A DNA stretch of 64,000 bases, taken from Xylocopilactobacillus apis (GTDB lineage Bacteria; Bacillota; Bacilli; Lactobacillales; Lactobacillaceae). Where the stretch lies: the NCBI RefSeq assembly GCF_033095965.1, contig NZ_AP026801.1, positions 248,001 through 312,000 of the forward strand. The letters run 5' to 3'. Below the pieces are notes generated by a model that saw nothing but the letters and a program-made list of their open reading frames with translations, was not told the DNA's origin and searched no databases. This document shows, in pieces, positions 56,586-64,000 of this stretch; positions within the stretch are counted from its first letter, which is position 1, and every line of letters starts with the position of its first letter. The translations under genes and the position numbers were made by a program.

Positions 56586-57368
56586 ATGAAAGAAAAAGTT
56601 TTAATAACTGGCGCTTCTTCTGGAATAGGAAAAGCTTTTGCAGAACACTATGCACAAGAGGGGAGGGATCTTTTATTAGTAGCTAGATCAAAAGAAAGAC
56701 TAACAAAAGTTAGCAAAGACCTTCATCACAAATTTAATGTTAAGGTTGAAATAATAAGTTCTGATTTATCGGTTTTAGAAAGTGGATCAAAAATTTATGA
56801 ATATGTTTGTGAACAAGGAATATTTATAGATATAATAATTAATTGCGCCGGTTTTGGCCTTAATGGAACTGTCAATGAGATTGATTATAATAATCAACAT
56901 GATGAGGTAATGTTAAATGTTGTTTCAGTATTTGATCTTACAAAGAAATTTTTGAAACCGATGATAGCTAGAAATAAAGGAACAATTATAAACGTGGCCT
57001 CAAGCTCAGCCTATCATCCAATACCTACAATGGCAGTATATGCGGCTAGTAAGGCTTTTGTTCTTTCGTTTACTGAAGCACTTGCTGTGGAATGTCAAAA
57101 TAGTGGAGTTAAGGTAATAGCAATAAGTCCCGGAGCCACGGATACAAACTTTTTTTCTACTGGTGGAGGAGTAGCAGTTGGAAACTTAAGAACTCCTAGT
57201 CATGTAGTAGACGTAACAATGAAAGCATTAAGTAAAAATAAGATTTCGCAGATTGATGGGATTAATAATTATTTCACAAGTGCTATCTTACCCAGAATTT
57301 TGCCAAGAAAAGCTATGGTAAATATGGTTTATCGAATTATGAAAAAACAAGCAAATTTGAAAGGATAA
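56586..57368 (+). CDS. Short-chain dehydrogenase/reductase
   Basis: A 260-residue SDR. The NAD(P)-binding motif is TGASSGIGKAFA (8-19), the structural NCAGFGLNG is near 90, and the catalytic set is Ser (SSSAYHP), Tyr and Lys (YAASK, about 155-159). ATG 56586 follows AATGTTAATTA with only a weak ribosome site. It runs 7 bases into a MarR-family gene, probably its own regulator. Substrate unknown. Confidence 0.93.
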   Translation: MKEKVLITGASSGIGKAFAEHYAQEGRDLLLVARSKERLTKVSKDLHHKFNVKVEIISSDLSVLESGSKIYEYVCEQGIFIDIIINCAGFGLNGTVNEIDYNNQHDEVMLNVVSVFDLTKKFLKPMIARNKGTIINVASSSAYHPIPTMAVYAASKAFVLSFTEALAVECQNSGVKVIAISPGATDTNFFSTGGGVAVGNLRTPSHVVDVTMKALSKNKISQIDGINNYFTSAILPRILPRKAMVNMVYRIMKKQANLKG

Positions 57369-57375
57369 TTTATTT

Positions 57376-57834
57376 GTGCAGAGTATTGAAGAATTAAGAT
57401 ATTTGATTAAGGCAGCAGATAAAGAGGGAGAGATGCAATATGCTAGAATGTTAGCTTCGTTAGATATTACGCCCAGTCAGAATGAGGTGCTAAAAATTCT
57501 TTCAATTAAAGATGGTCTTTCAATTTCTGAGATTGGTGAACTGCTAATCTGTGGGTCAGATAATCCTAGTAGATTGGTTGAAAGACTTATGCATAAGGAA
57601 CTTGTTGAAAAAAAGAAAAATACTTTTGATTCAAGGGTTATTAATATCTACATTACAGAGATGGGTAAGAAGATGTTGACAAAAACTAATATAATCGAGA
57701 CAAAATTTAACAATTTAATTCAAGAGACGTTGGAAAATAAAATTTCTGTTGAGAACTTTATAGAAGTACTAAGATTGCAAGTTAAGAATACGAAAACCCT
57801 TTCCAAAATAGATCAAAGAAATGCTTTGATATAA
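57376..57834 (+). CDS. MarR-family transcriptional regulator
   Basis: A 152-residue winged-helix protein with GTG start. The helix-turn-helix and wing are SISEIGELLICGSDNPSRLV, ERLMHKELVEKKKNTFDSRV, in the usual order. It probably controls the SDR gene just upstream in the same operon. The effector is unknown. Confidence 0.85.
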   Translation: MQSIEELRYLIKAADKEGEMQYARMLASLDITPSQNEVLKILSIKDGLSISEIGELLICGSDNPSRLVERLMHKELVEKKKNTFDSRVINIYITEMGKKMLTKTNIIETKFNNLIQETLENKISVENFIEVLRLQVKNTKTLSKIDQRNALI

Positions 57835-57866
57835 TTTATTCAAGTTAAAGTAAAGAAGCACAATAA

Positions 57867-58778
57867 ATGGAAATGAAATTACAACTAAACATGGAGATGC
57901 ACAATGTAGGTGAATTTTTGTTTGACGGATGTGAAGCAATTTACTATACGGGCAATTACATTTTAGATTATGAAATTTTTAATGCTCTTTATAATATTTC
58001 TGTTGGTATTGAAAGAATGCAAAAAATAATTTTATTACTCGATGATAGCAAAATTCAGGATGATCAAAGAAAGTTTTTAAATAGTCATAATGTAGAAATG
58101 CTAAGGTCAATTATATCTAAAATTTATAATTTGAATTTTAACAAAGAAGAAAACGAGCTTTTAAACTTGCTAAGAGATTTTTATAAAAATGGTAGATATA
58201 ATTATTTGGATAAAGAGTATGAAGGTTTTAATTGGTCAGTAAATAGACTAAATGTATATTTTGAAAAAATTAATAAACCTCAATTAAATCGAATTCACAC
58301 ACAGTATCACTTTTTATCAAAATCTAAGGAAAGCATTATGAGAACTTTATCTACTGTAATTTTAAAATATATAAAATTACTTAAAGATATTTCTGATAAC
58401 CAAGGCATATTTATAGTTGAAACGGAATCAACTAGAAAGCTGTCTGTTTTCGTGTATTGCCCCCAAAAATCATCAATCTTTGATTATTTTAGAATGGTTG
58501 ATATAGCTAAAAATGAATTATATTATTTTTTATGGCATCGATCGATAAGTAAAAAAATGTTGCCGCCTTTTTCCCCAATAAATTTTGACGTTGCTTTAAT
58601 TCCGGATTTTTTATCAGAGACGACACTAACGAAAGTAAAATGGGATCTGATTGGTGAAGTTGAAAGTTACTACTGCGACTTCTACGAAGATAACGAAGAT
58701 GAGATAGAAAAAAGAAAAAACTATATGTTTAGTTTTTGGGATATTATTTCTCAATATTTAGACGGGTTTTTACAATGA
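57867..58778 (+). CDS. HEPN-like hypothetical protein
   Basis: A 303-residue soluble protein, helical in the first two-thirds. FNALYNISVGIERMQKIILL (about 40-59) and the later SHNVEMLRSII resemble HEPN-domain helices with the His of an R-x4-6-H-like motif. No second domain is recognised. It stands alone between the MarR gene and the Fic gene. HEPN proteins are often RNases in defence or toxin-antitoxin systems; here the call is tentative. Confidence 0.5.
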   Translation: MEMKLQLNMEMHNVGEFLFDGCEAIYYTGNYILDYEIFNALYNISVGIERMQKIILLLDDSKIQDDQRKFLNSHNVEMLRSIISKIYNLNFNKEENELLNLLRDFYKNGRYNYLDKEYEGFNWSVNRLNVYFEKINKPQLNRIHTQYHFLSKSKESIMRTLSTVILKYIKLLKDISDNQGIFIVETESTRKLSVFVYCPQKSSIFDYFRMVDIAKNELYYFLWHRSISKKMLPPFSPINFDVALIPDFLSETTLTKVKWDLIGEVESYYCDFYEDNEDEIEKRKNYMFSFWDIISQYLDGFLQ

Positions 58779-58801
58779 ACAAATAATCATTAGCTAAGAT
58801 T

Positions 58802-58823
58802 ATATCTGGCAAAAGACAAATCT
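58802..58823. repeat. 22-base direct repeat, left copy (partner 59649-59670)
   Basis: ATATCTGGCAAAAGACAAAT followed by CT occurs here and, identically, at 59649-59670. The two copies flank the Fic-family gene, 847 bases apart. This may be a duplication scar or a recombination site. Confidence 0.85.
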
Positions 58824-58865
58824 TGTCTAAGACTCATACAAAAGTAGAAAAAGGAGTGACGTAAA

Positions 58866-59630
58866 TTGGATAATACTTCTTTAGCAAGATTTATTACCTC
58901 GTTGGGGAGTTTAAACGGGTACGGGAGTACAGTTTTGCAAACAAAAAAGGCTTTAGATGCAAAGTCAACAGAGCCATTGACGCAAAATAGTGAAGATCCT
59001 GTCATTTTTTCCGATGCCTTGAAAGGAATCGAAGCCATTAAAGAAGTGGGCTTTTCTTCCGAGGGAATTATTGCAATCAATAAGCAATTTGACTCACTTT
59101 CAATCGAACAGCCTAATTGGCCCGGACATTTGAGAAATGCCATGTACAATGAAGACGATCGCATCGCAATCATTGTTGACGAAAAAAGTCAGCTAAAATA
59201 TTTTCCTAAAGAAGTTATTACTCGCAATGATCTTGATGAAATTGTAAATCAATATCGTCATTCTGCTCAGGAGGAATTTGATGCCTGGACGGTGTTCGCT
59301 AAATTATCAAAACTACAAGCATTTCAAGATGGCAATAAACGAACAGCATTAATTGCAGCAAATAGTGCATATGGAACCTTCGAATCGGGAAATTATTTAG
59401 TTCTTCCGTTTAATGATTTAGATCGTGCTGAATTTACTATTAACTTGATGCGTTATTATATCGCTAATGACGAAGCGAGCGAACAGAGTGCCTTTAATAA
59501 GATGATGAACACGTTACCCTCAACTGAAGAAAGAATTCGTGAGTTACACAAACCGATTAAAGAAGAAACTTTAACCGATGCCAAAACCATCAGGCTTAAA
59601 CCTCAAATCCGTTCGAAACATAACGATTGA
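58866..59630 (+). CDS. Fic/Doc-family protein with altered Fic motif
   Basis: A 254-residue Fic protein with TTG start preceded by AAAGGAGTGA. The Fic motif, normally HPFxDGNKR or HPFxxGNGR, reads LQAFQDGNKRT (about 154-164): the catalytic His is Gln and Pro is Ala, while the phosphate-binding DGNKR is intact. Family members move AMP or other NMP groups to target proteins, using that His. Activity may be lost or changed. The gene lies between two identical 22-base repeats. Confidence 0.85.
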   Translation: MDNTSLARFITSLGSLNGYGSTVLQTKKALDAKSTEPLTQNSEDPVIFSDALKGIEAIKEVGFSSEGIIAINKQFDSLSIEQPNWPGHLRNAMYNEDDRIAIIVDEKSQLKYFPKEVITRNDLDEIVNQYRHSAQEEFDAWTVFAKLSKLQAFQDGNKRTALIAANSAYGTFESGNYLVLPFNDLDRAEFTINLMRYYIANDEASEQSAFNKMMNTLPSTEERIRELHKPIKEETLTDAKTIRLKPQIRSKHND

Positions 59631-59648
59631 ATTTATTAACCGAGTGCG

Positions 59649-59670
59649 ATATCTGGCAAAAGACAAATCT
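59649..59670. repeat. 22-base direct repeat, right copy
   Basis: Identical to 58802-58823, just past the stop of the Fic gene. See the left copy. Confidence 0.85.
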
Positions 59671-59782
59671 CAATTGACGAGTTGAAAATCCATCAATGAT
59701 TTGCTGAATCAACTTTTAGTTTTTAAAATTTATCTAAATCAAGACCTGACCAATTGTTTGGGAGAAATATAGGAGCCCCATT

Positions 59783-60649
59783 TTGTCAAACAGAAACGTG
59801 AAATTTAAAGAAATTGATGTTTTTACAAAAGTTCCATACAAAGGAAATCCAGTTGCAGTAGTGATGGACGGCGATAAGTTATCGAGCAGTCAAATGCAGC
59901 AAATCGCTAATTGGATTCACCTCTCAGAGACAACTTTTGTTTGTTCTCCAAGCAATTCTGAAGCTGATTATCGCTTAAGGATTTTTACTCCTAACAATGA
60001 ATTGCCTTTTGCTGGTCACCCAACGATTGGCTCGGCTCATGCCATATTAGAAAGTGGTCTTCGCCCGCAGCACGAAGATTATGTGGTTCAAGAATGCGGC
60101 AGCGGTCTTGTGAAAATCTATCAAAAAGGCGAACAATTGTTTCTGACGCTACCCGAGCCTGTCAAGAATGACATCAGTTCTTCTCAGGTTAAACAACTTG
60201 CCGAAGCTCTTGGCATCAACGAGACAGAGATCGAAATTGCTGAACAAATTAATGTTGGCGCTGTTTGGGATACAGTAAAACTTCCAAGCGCCAAACCGGT
60301 CACAGATATATTGCCAAATATGAATATGTTATCTAAAATAATTGCAGCTGGCGTTACAGGTCTGACCGTTTTTGGCCCAACTGAAGATAATTTCAGTGAT
60401 TTTGAGGTCCGCTCTTTTGCACCTAATGAAGGCGTTGATGAAGATCCAGTCTGTGGCAGTGGCAATGGGAGTGTTGCTGTTTTAATTAAAGAACATCACC
60501 TGATCAATAAAAATAGTTACCTTGCAACTCAAGGAAAATGTCTTGGACGTGATGGACGAGTTGAAGTTAAGTTTACCGAGGATGACCAAATTCTATTAGG
60601 CGGCAATGCTGTTAGTTGTATTGAAGGGAACTTGGTTTTGCCAGGGTAG
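59783..60649 (+). CDS. PhzF-family isomerase/epimerase-like protein
   Basis: A 288-residue PhzF protein with TTG start. The catalytic Glu is in HLSETTFV (about 49), and the signature RIFTPNNELPFAGHPTIG is near 70; EDPVCGSGNGSV marks the second half. Family members isomerise small metabolites (phenazine precursors in the founding case); the substrate here is unknown. It runs 10 bases into the next gene. Confidence 0.93.
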   Translation: MSNRNVKFKEIDVFTKVPYKGNPVAVVMDGDKLSSSQMQQIANWIHLSETTFVCSPSNSEADYRLRIFTPNNELPFAGHPTIGSAHAILESGLRPQHEDYVVQECGSGLVKIYQKGEQLFLTLPEPVKNDISSSQVKQLAEALGINETEIEIAEQINVGAVWDTVKLPSAKPVTDILPNMNMLSKIIAAGVTGLTVFGPTEDNFSDFEVRSFAPNEGVDEDPVCGSGNGSVAVLIKEHHLINKNSYLATQGKCLGRDGRVEVKFTEDDQILLGGNAVSCIEGNLVLPG

Positions 60650-60659
60650 TGAAAAACAT

Positions 60660-61076
60660 ATGATCGAATTTGTTCATTTAAAAAATCTCCCGTCTTTTGA
60701 TAATAAATATGTGTTTGCCGAATGCTTTTTTCAATTTGGAGATGCTGTTGTTGGAGACCCGGATGTTAGAGTGCTGGCAGATAGTCTGAAGTTATCCTTT
60801 GACGATACTATTCTAAGAGTAAATCATCATGATAACATTTTTTGTAATGCGGAAAATCTAGTCAATCAACTATCTATTCTGTCTGAGAACGTATTGAAAA
60901 ATACAGTTCTTCCCACGTGCATTGAATCTTTTGACGGAGATATCGGCTTTTTCATTTATTACAACAACCAAGAATTTTTAGTTGTAAAAACTTGGGGAAC
61001 AGAGGATTTTATGTTCATCCAAATGAGTAAGGCAGACTATCTTAAGCAATTAGAACAGGCTGTAAAGGAATTATAA
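60660..61076 (+). CDS. Hypothetical protein, Imm42-like
   Basis: A 138-residue protein starting at ATG 60660 (the frame opens further upstream inside phzF, so the true start is the later ATG). DNKYVFAECFFQFGDAVVGD and the Trp/Thr-rich end WGTEDFMFIQ resemble small immunity proteins, possibly the Imm42 group. It is part of a cluster of four such genes. Low confidence in the family. Confidence 0.55.
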   Translation: MIEFVHLKNLPSFDNKYVFAECFFQFGDAVVGDPDVRVLADSLKLSFDDTILRVNHHDNIFCNAENLVNQLSILSENVLKNTVLPTCIESFDGDIGFFIYYNNQEFLVVKTWGTEDFMFIQMSKADYLKQLEQAVKEL

Positions 61077-61080
61077 AAAT

Positions 61081-61494
61081 ATGACCGGGATCCTATACGG
61101 CTTTTATACAACTAAACCTATTGAGTTAGTTTTCGAATTGTTGAAAGCTGAGGCTCAAAATATCAATTATCATTTCGAATATAATCATTTCCAAGATGAA
61201 AAAAGTTTGCTCTTTTACAAAAGTCAGGAGATGTTGGACTATCATTTAAATAATGGCTACAATTTGGACCTCGAAGGTGAAGGTTGTTTTTGTGTCGAAG
61301 CGAAGCGTGTTAATCTTCACGGAATTGCTTCGCTTTTTGAGTTTGAAGGCAAATCAGATTTTGAACCTTACGATATTAACTTAAGTTTTGATAACATCTT
61401 TTATTATGTTTTAGTTGTTCCAGACATAATTGAGAATTCCGATTTTTGTCTTAAGATTCACGACATGATAAAAAGGGTTTTGGCATTGAATTAA
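61081..61494 (+). CDS. Hypothetical protein (immunity-like)
   Basis: A 137-residue acidic, aromatic-rich soluble protein with no motif I recognise. It follows the previous gene by 4 bases. Its size and the neighbours suggest an immunity or adaptor protein, but nothing in the sequence proves it. Confidence 0.55.
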   Translation: MTGILYGFYTTKPIELVFELLKAEAQNINYHFEYNHFQDEKSLLFYKSQEMLDYHLNNGYNLDLEGEGCFCVEAKRVNLHGIASLFEFEGKSDFEPYDINLSFDNIFYYVLVVPDIIENSDFCLKIHDMIKRVLALN

Positions 61495-61548
61495 AAGTAA
61501 TCTGATTTAACCAATTTTGATAAAAAAATAAAACGGAAAAGGAGTCAA

Positions 61549-63039
61549 ATGAGTAAAGAAATTAGTTCTGAGACAAGCTCTGAAATGAATTCAGAATTTG
61601 TTTTAAATAGAGAAGAAGTGATAGGAAAGATTTGCGAAAGATCTCAGCAAGGAATGTTGGGTTTATTTCTAGGATCAGGTTTTTCAAAAGCTGTTGTTGG
61701 TGATAGAGCCTTATCATGGGCTGAATTGCTGAAACAGTCTGTAGAACGTTTAAATAGATCATGTGACAAACTGGATATTAAACTAGATCTTGAGGACGAT
61801 TTGCTGAATTCCGGTTTAACTTATCCACTTGTTGCGAGCAGGATCAATAAAGCTGCAAACAAAGCTCTTAATGAAGCAAATGAAATAATTCAGCAGAGTA
61901 ACAAACAAAAGAATCAGCAAGATGAAGATTATGTGAGGGCTAGTGATTTTCAATTTAAAGAAATAATAGCTAACGTTGTTTCTGTATATCCCAAAAATAA
62001 TGAAGAGAAGAAATGGAAAGACGTACTTATTAAGACGGATTGTTCATGGATACTTACTACTAACTATGATCATATTGCAGAATGTTTACTGAATGGTCGA
62101 GCATTGTCGATTTATCCGAATAATATTTTTTCACAACCGAAAGGACTTGTTCCAGTTTTTCATTTACATGGTAGTATTTGGAATCCTGAAAGCATAGTTA
62201 TTACTAACGAGGATTATGCTAAAATGTTACGCCCAGGAGACTATCGACAAACAAGGTTACCATTTTTATTAAAGGAATACACAATCCTCATGGTTGGTTA
62301 CGACTTGGGAGACCTCAATGTTCTTTCTGCTGTTGACTGGAATCGCACTGTTAAGGTTGATTCTTCTGTTGGTTATGAACAGGATGTTTACTTTATCCGT
62401 TATAAAGGTGAGGACGAAAAAGTAGTTGATAATCCTTATAAAGATCCTGAAACGGGAATAACCATAATTGAAACTAATGACGTACATTCTATTTTTTCAG
62501 AAATAGTTAATCAGAATCATCTTTTAAAGAAAAAGTATTCGAAAAGCGAATCAGACGTAAAGAAATTAACACAAAAATTTGTAGAGGCTGAAAACTCACC
62601 TGATAAAGAATATTCAGATTCATCTATAGAGGTTGTAAAGGATGATGCAAAAAAAGTACTAGAATTAGCTCCATTATATCCGTATTTGCTTTCAAACTTT
62701 CTCATATATATAAAGGCAGTAATTGATAATATTTACAAGCAAGCACGTAAACCCAATGCTTTTGATAAATACGACATTGAAATACAAATGATTTTAATGT
62801 TAATGAACGTGGTTGAAGAAATGCAGATGCCCGACACGTATGTATCTCTGCTTTGCACAGCTCTTAATAATGTGGCAGAATTTTTTGGAGATCATTCTGA
62901 ATTGGGAAAGGCATGGAAAGCTACGGATACATGGAATAATGGAAAAAGAGGGATCCCTGATAAGCTTAAAGAACGCATGAAGAAATATTGTGACAATAGT
63001 TCCAATAAGCTCCTTTATGCACGTAAAGTATTGGAATGA
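61549..63039 (+). CDS. SIR2-domain protein (probable defence effector)
   Basis: A 496-residue protein with a SIR2-like fold: GLFLGSGFSKAVV at about 36-48, LTTNYDHIAECL near 170, VFHLHGSIWNPESIV near 204 and LMVGYDLGDLNVL near 246. The C-terminal 200 residues are helical and unrecognised. SIR2 proteins of this layout often break down NAD+ during phage infection (ThsA- or DSR-like). ATG 61549 has GAAAAGGAG upstream. No partner gene is clear within the window. Confidence 0.85.
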   Translation: MSKEISSETSSEMNSEFVLNREEVIGKICERSQQGMLGLFLGSGFSKAVVGDRALSWAELLKQSVERLNRSCDKLDIKLDLEDDLLNSGLTYPLVASRINKAANKALNEANEIIQQSNKQKNQQDEDYVRASDFQFKEIIANVVSVYPKNNEEKKWKDVLIKTDCSWILTTNYDHIAECLLNGRALSIYPNNIFSQPKGLVPVFHLHGSIWNPESIVITNEDYAKMLRPGDYRQTRLPFLLKEYTILMVGYDLGDLNVLSAVDWNRTVKVDSSVGYEQDVYFIRYKGEDEKVVDNPYKDPETGITIIETNDVHSIFSEIVNQNHLLKKKYSKSESDVKKLTQKFVEAENSPDKEYSDSSIEVVKDDAKKVLELAPLYPYLLSNFLIYIKAVIDNIYKQARKPNAFDKYDIEIQMILMLMNVVEEMQMPDTYVSLLCTALNNVAEFFGDHSELGKAWKATDTWNNGKRGIPDKLKERMKKYCDNSSNKLLYARKVLE

Positions 63040-63191
63040 GATGATTATTTTAGTGGTATTACACTTGAAAATATTGGCGTTTTTTTCGTGGGTCCAATTT
63101 TATTCTTTATTGCGTATAACACTATCTGGAGATTTGGTCTTCGACGATATGACAGTTTCGGATAGACATTGAGAGCGCGTAGGTGCAAAAA
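63040..63191. other. Short intergenic stretch, nothing recognised
   Basis: Only short shadow frames; no promoter or terminator stands out. Confidence 0.4.
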
Positions 63192-63722
63192 ATGAATTAC
63201 ATAATATCAACAATAAGAAACACTTACAATATGCTTGACTATCTTCACGATATATCAGCGAATTTTTCGTTGTTTAATGAAGGTATTAGCCTCGAAGGTC
63301 TTGATTTTACCCTAAAATATCAAGCCAAGAATAAATCCAGTTTTAAGACAATCGAGAAATTCCACTTGTTATCCACTACTGGACCTGATTTGGTTAGTCG
63401 TGATCTTAGGGTAGTTCTTGAACAAACTGTACCAACCGAAGTTGAATTTTTTGATGCCGAAATTTGTTATGAAAATGAAATTCTAAGTGGTTTCAGTGTG
63501 ATAAATTCGATCAAAAAGATAGATTGTTGCGATATGGATAAGAGCGAATACGAGTTGACTAATTTTGATCCGCACAATCCAGTCTATATGTTCTTATATA
63601 CAGTAATATTAGATAATATACCTGATGGTTTTAATATTGTTAGATGCAATGAACAGTCAAATCTAATTGTGATCAGCGAAAATAAAATCTGTGATTTTGA
63701 ATTATGGCTTGAAGGTAATTGA
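63192..63722 (+). CDS. Imm11-like (DUF1629) immunity protein
   Basis: A 176-residue protein starting at ATG 63192; GTG 63183 is also in frame. SRDLRVVLEQTVPTEVEFFD, the GFSVINSIKKIDCCDMDKSEY stretch and FNIVRCNEQSNLIVISE match the DUF1629/Imm11 pattern (a phrase on the toxin partner, then Y..lN..vd.iD...S, then FR.......ivSe). Immunity proteins of this group neutralise secreted toxins. Confidence 0.55.
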   Translation: MNYIISTIRNTYNMLDYLHDISANFSLFNEGISLEGLDFTLKYQAKNKSSFKTIEKFHLLSTTGPDLVSRDLRVVLEQTVPTEVEFFDAEICYENEILSGFSVINSIKKIDCCDMDKSEYELTNFDPHNPVYMFLYTVILDNIPDGFNIVRCNEQSNLIVISENKICDFELWLEGN

Positions 63723-63834
63723 ATTCTGTCAGGCGCTTGATTTGACCTATAAAGGTCGGACAGTTTGCGAACGACGCTAACAATACGCTGGAAAACTTTA
63801 TTTCTGCAATGAATAAATGGGTCAAAGATAATCT
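63723..63834 (+). other. Short gap with a fragment of a helical protein
   Basis: Frame 3 reads QFANDANNTLENFISAMNKW up to the stop at 63835-63837, a short C-terminal tail with broken upstream frame. Such tails occur in type VII secretion (LXG) toxin clusters, but the fragment is too short to assign. Confidence 0.3.
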
Positions 63835-64000
63835 GTGAAAAAAGAATATAAACGTGAATTGCTTTATCGAAGAGGGCAAGTTAAGATTCATCAAGATCGC
63901 TATTTCAATAAAATTCAGACCTTTACAAATGAAGCTGTCAAGATTGATAGATTTCTTAGTTTAGAAGACACCGACTTGATCATCGAAAAGATTAAGCATA
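63835..64000 (+). CDS. Start of a hypothetical gene, runs off the window
   Basis: GTG at 63835 opens 55 codons (KKEYKRELLYRRGQVKIHQD and onwards) with no stop before the edge. Only the N-terminus is visible, it is basic, and no family is recognised. It follows the tail fragment by 0 bases, overlapping its stop codon. Confidence 0.45.
   Translation, partial: MKKEYKRELLYRRGQVKIHQDRYFNKIQTFTNEAVKIDRFLSLEDTDLIIEKIKH

Noticed and set aside
62990-63172. 60-residue ORF after the SIR2 gene
   Set aside because: It overlaps the SIR2 end in another frame and has no start signal or family.

Overview
The window is a chromosomal segment of a low-GC Gram-positive bacterium, almost certainly a member of the Lactobacillaceae. 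The reasons are the base composition, strong GGAGG-type ribosome sites, TTG and GTG starts, CcpA-type cre logic, a mannose-family PTS, a PrtP-like cell-envelope proteinase, the MurT/GatD pair and a type I-E CRISPR repeat of the kind found in lactobacilli. I cannot name the genus or species from sequence alone.

Layout. 1-7.7 kb (minus strand): 5' part of an asparagine synthase, a small ABC pair, thiol peroxidase, then a trio (alanine-racemase-like protein, LacI regulator, HAD-like protein) in which both 'enzymes' have lost catalytic residues, and a CPA1 Na+/H+ antiporter. 7.8-13.6 kb (minus): gyrA, gyrB, recF and yaaA, the usual origin-proximal cluster but without dnaA/dnaN; a helD helicase and coaA lie divergently instead. 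17.2-30.6 kb (plus): a large accessory locus that looks like an undescribed double-glycine peptide (bacteriocin or signal) system. It holds a BlaI/BlaR1-like pair, a small secreted peptide broken at an A9 tract, two three-cysteine double-glycine peptides missed by normal gene length cut-offs, a C39-peptidase ABC exporter, two membrane-anchored thioredoxin-like proteins, four paralogous six-TM permeases (two interrupted at poly-T tracts), and a further ATPase plus permease. 30.6-43 kb: an Rpn-like nuclease with an LEQG repeat, pepF, lexA with its own box, a MoxR/DUF58/transglutaminase operon, a glycosyltransferase, a GyrI-like pseudogene, and gatD/murT. 43.1-43.4 kb: a candidate small RNA with two hairpin loops carrying CCUCCC, followed by tRNA-Arg(CCG). 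43.6-48.1 kb: a 1487-aa secreted subtilase.

48.3-64 kb is accessory and partly decayed: a small CRISPR array with no cas genes in the window, a dead mnmA fragment, a mannose-type PTS operon divergent from deoC and a GntR/UTRA regulator (with matching operators and a cre site), a DUF4097 remnant that stops at an orphan CRISPR repeat, a second orphan repeat, a frameshifted DUF7660 gene, a RelBE-type toxin-antitoxin pair flanked by a degenerate duplication, an SDR/MarR pair, a HEPN-like protein, a Fic protein with an altered catalytic motif, PhzF, and a run of small immunity-like proteins around a SIR2-domain protein. The right end resembles a defence and polymorphic-toxin immunity island.

The strongest candidates for something new are the 17-31 kb double-glycine peptide system and the 43.2 kb small RNA. 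Several broken genes differ from an intact frame by one base, often in a homopolymer; this may be phase variation, decay or assembly error, and cannot be settled from this sequence.
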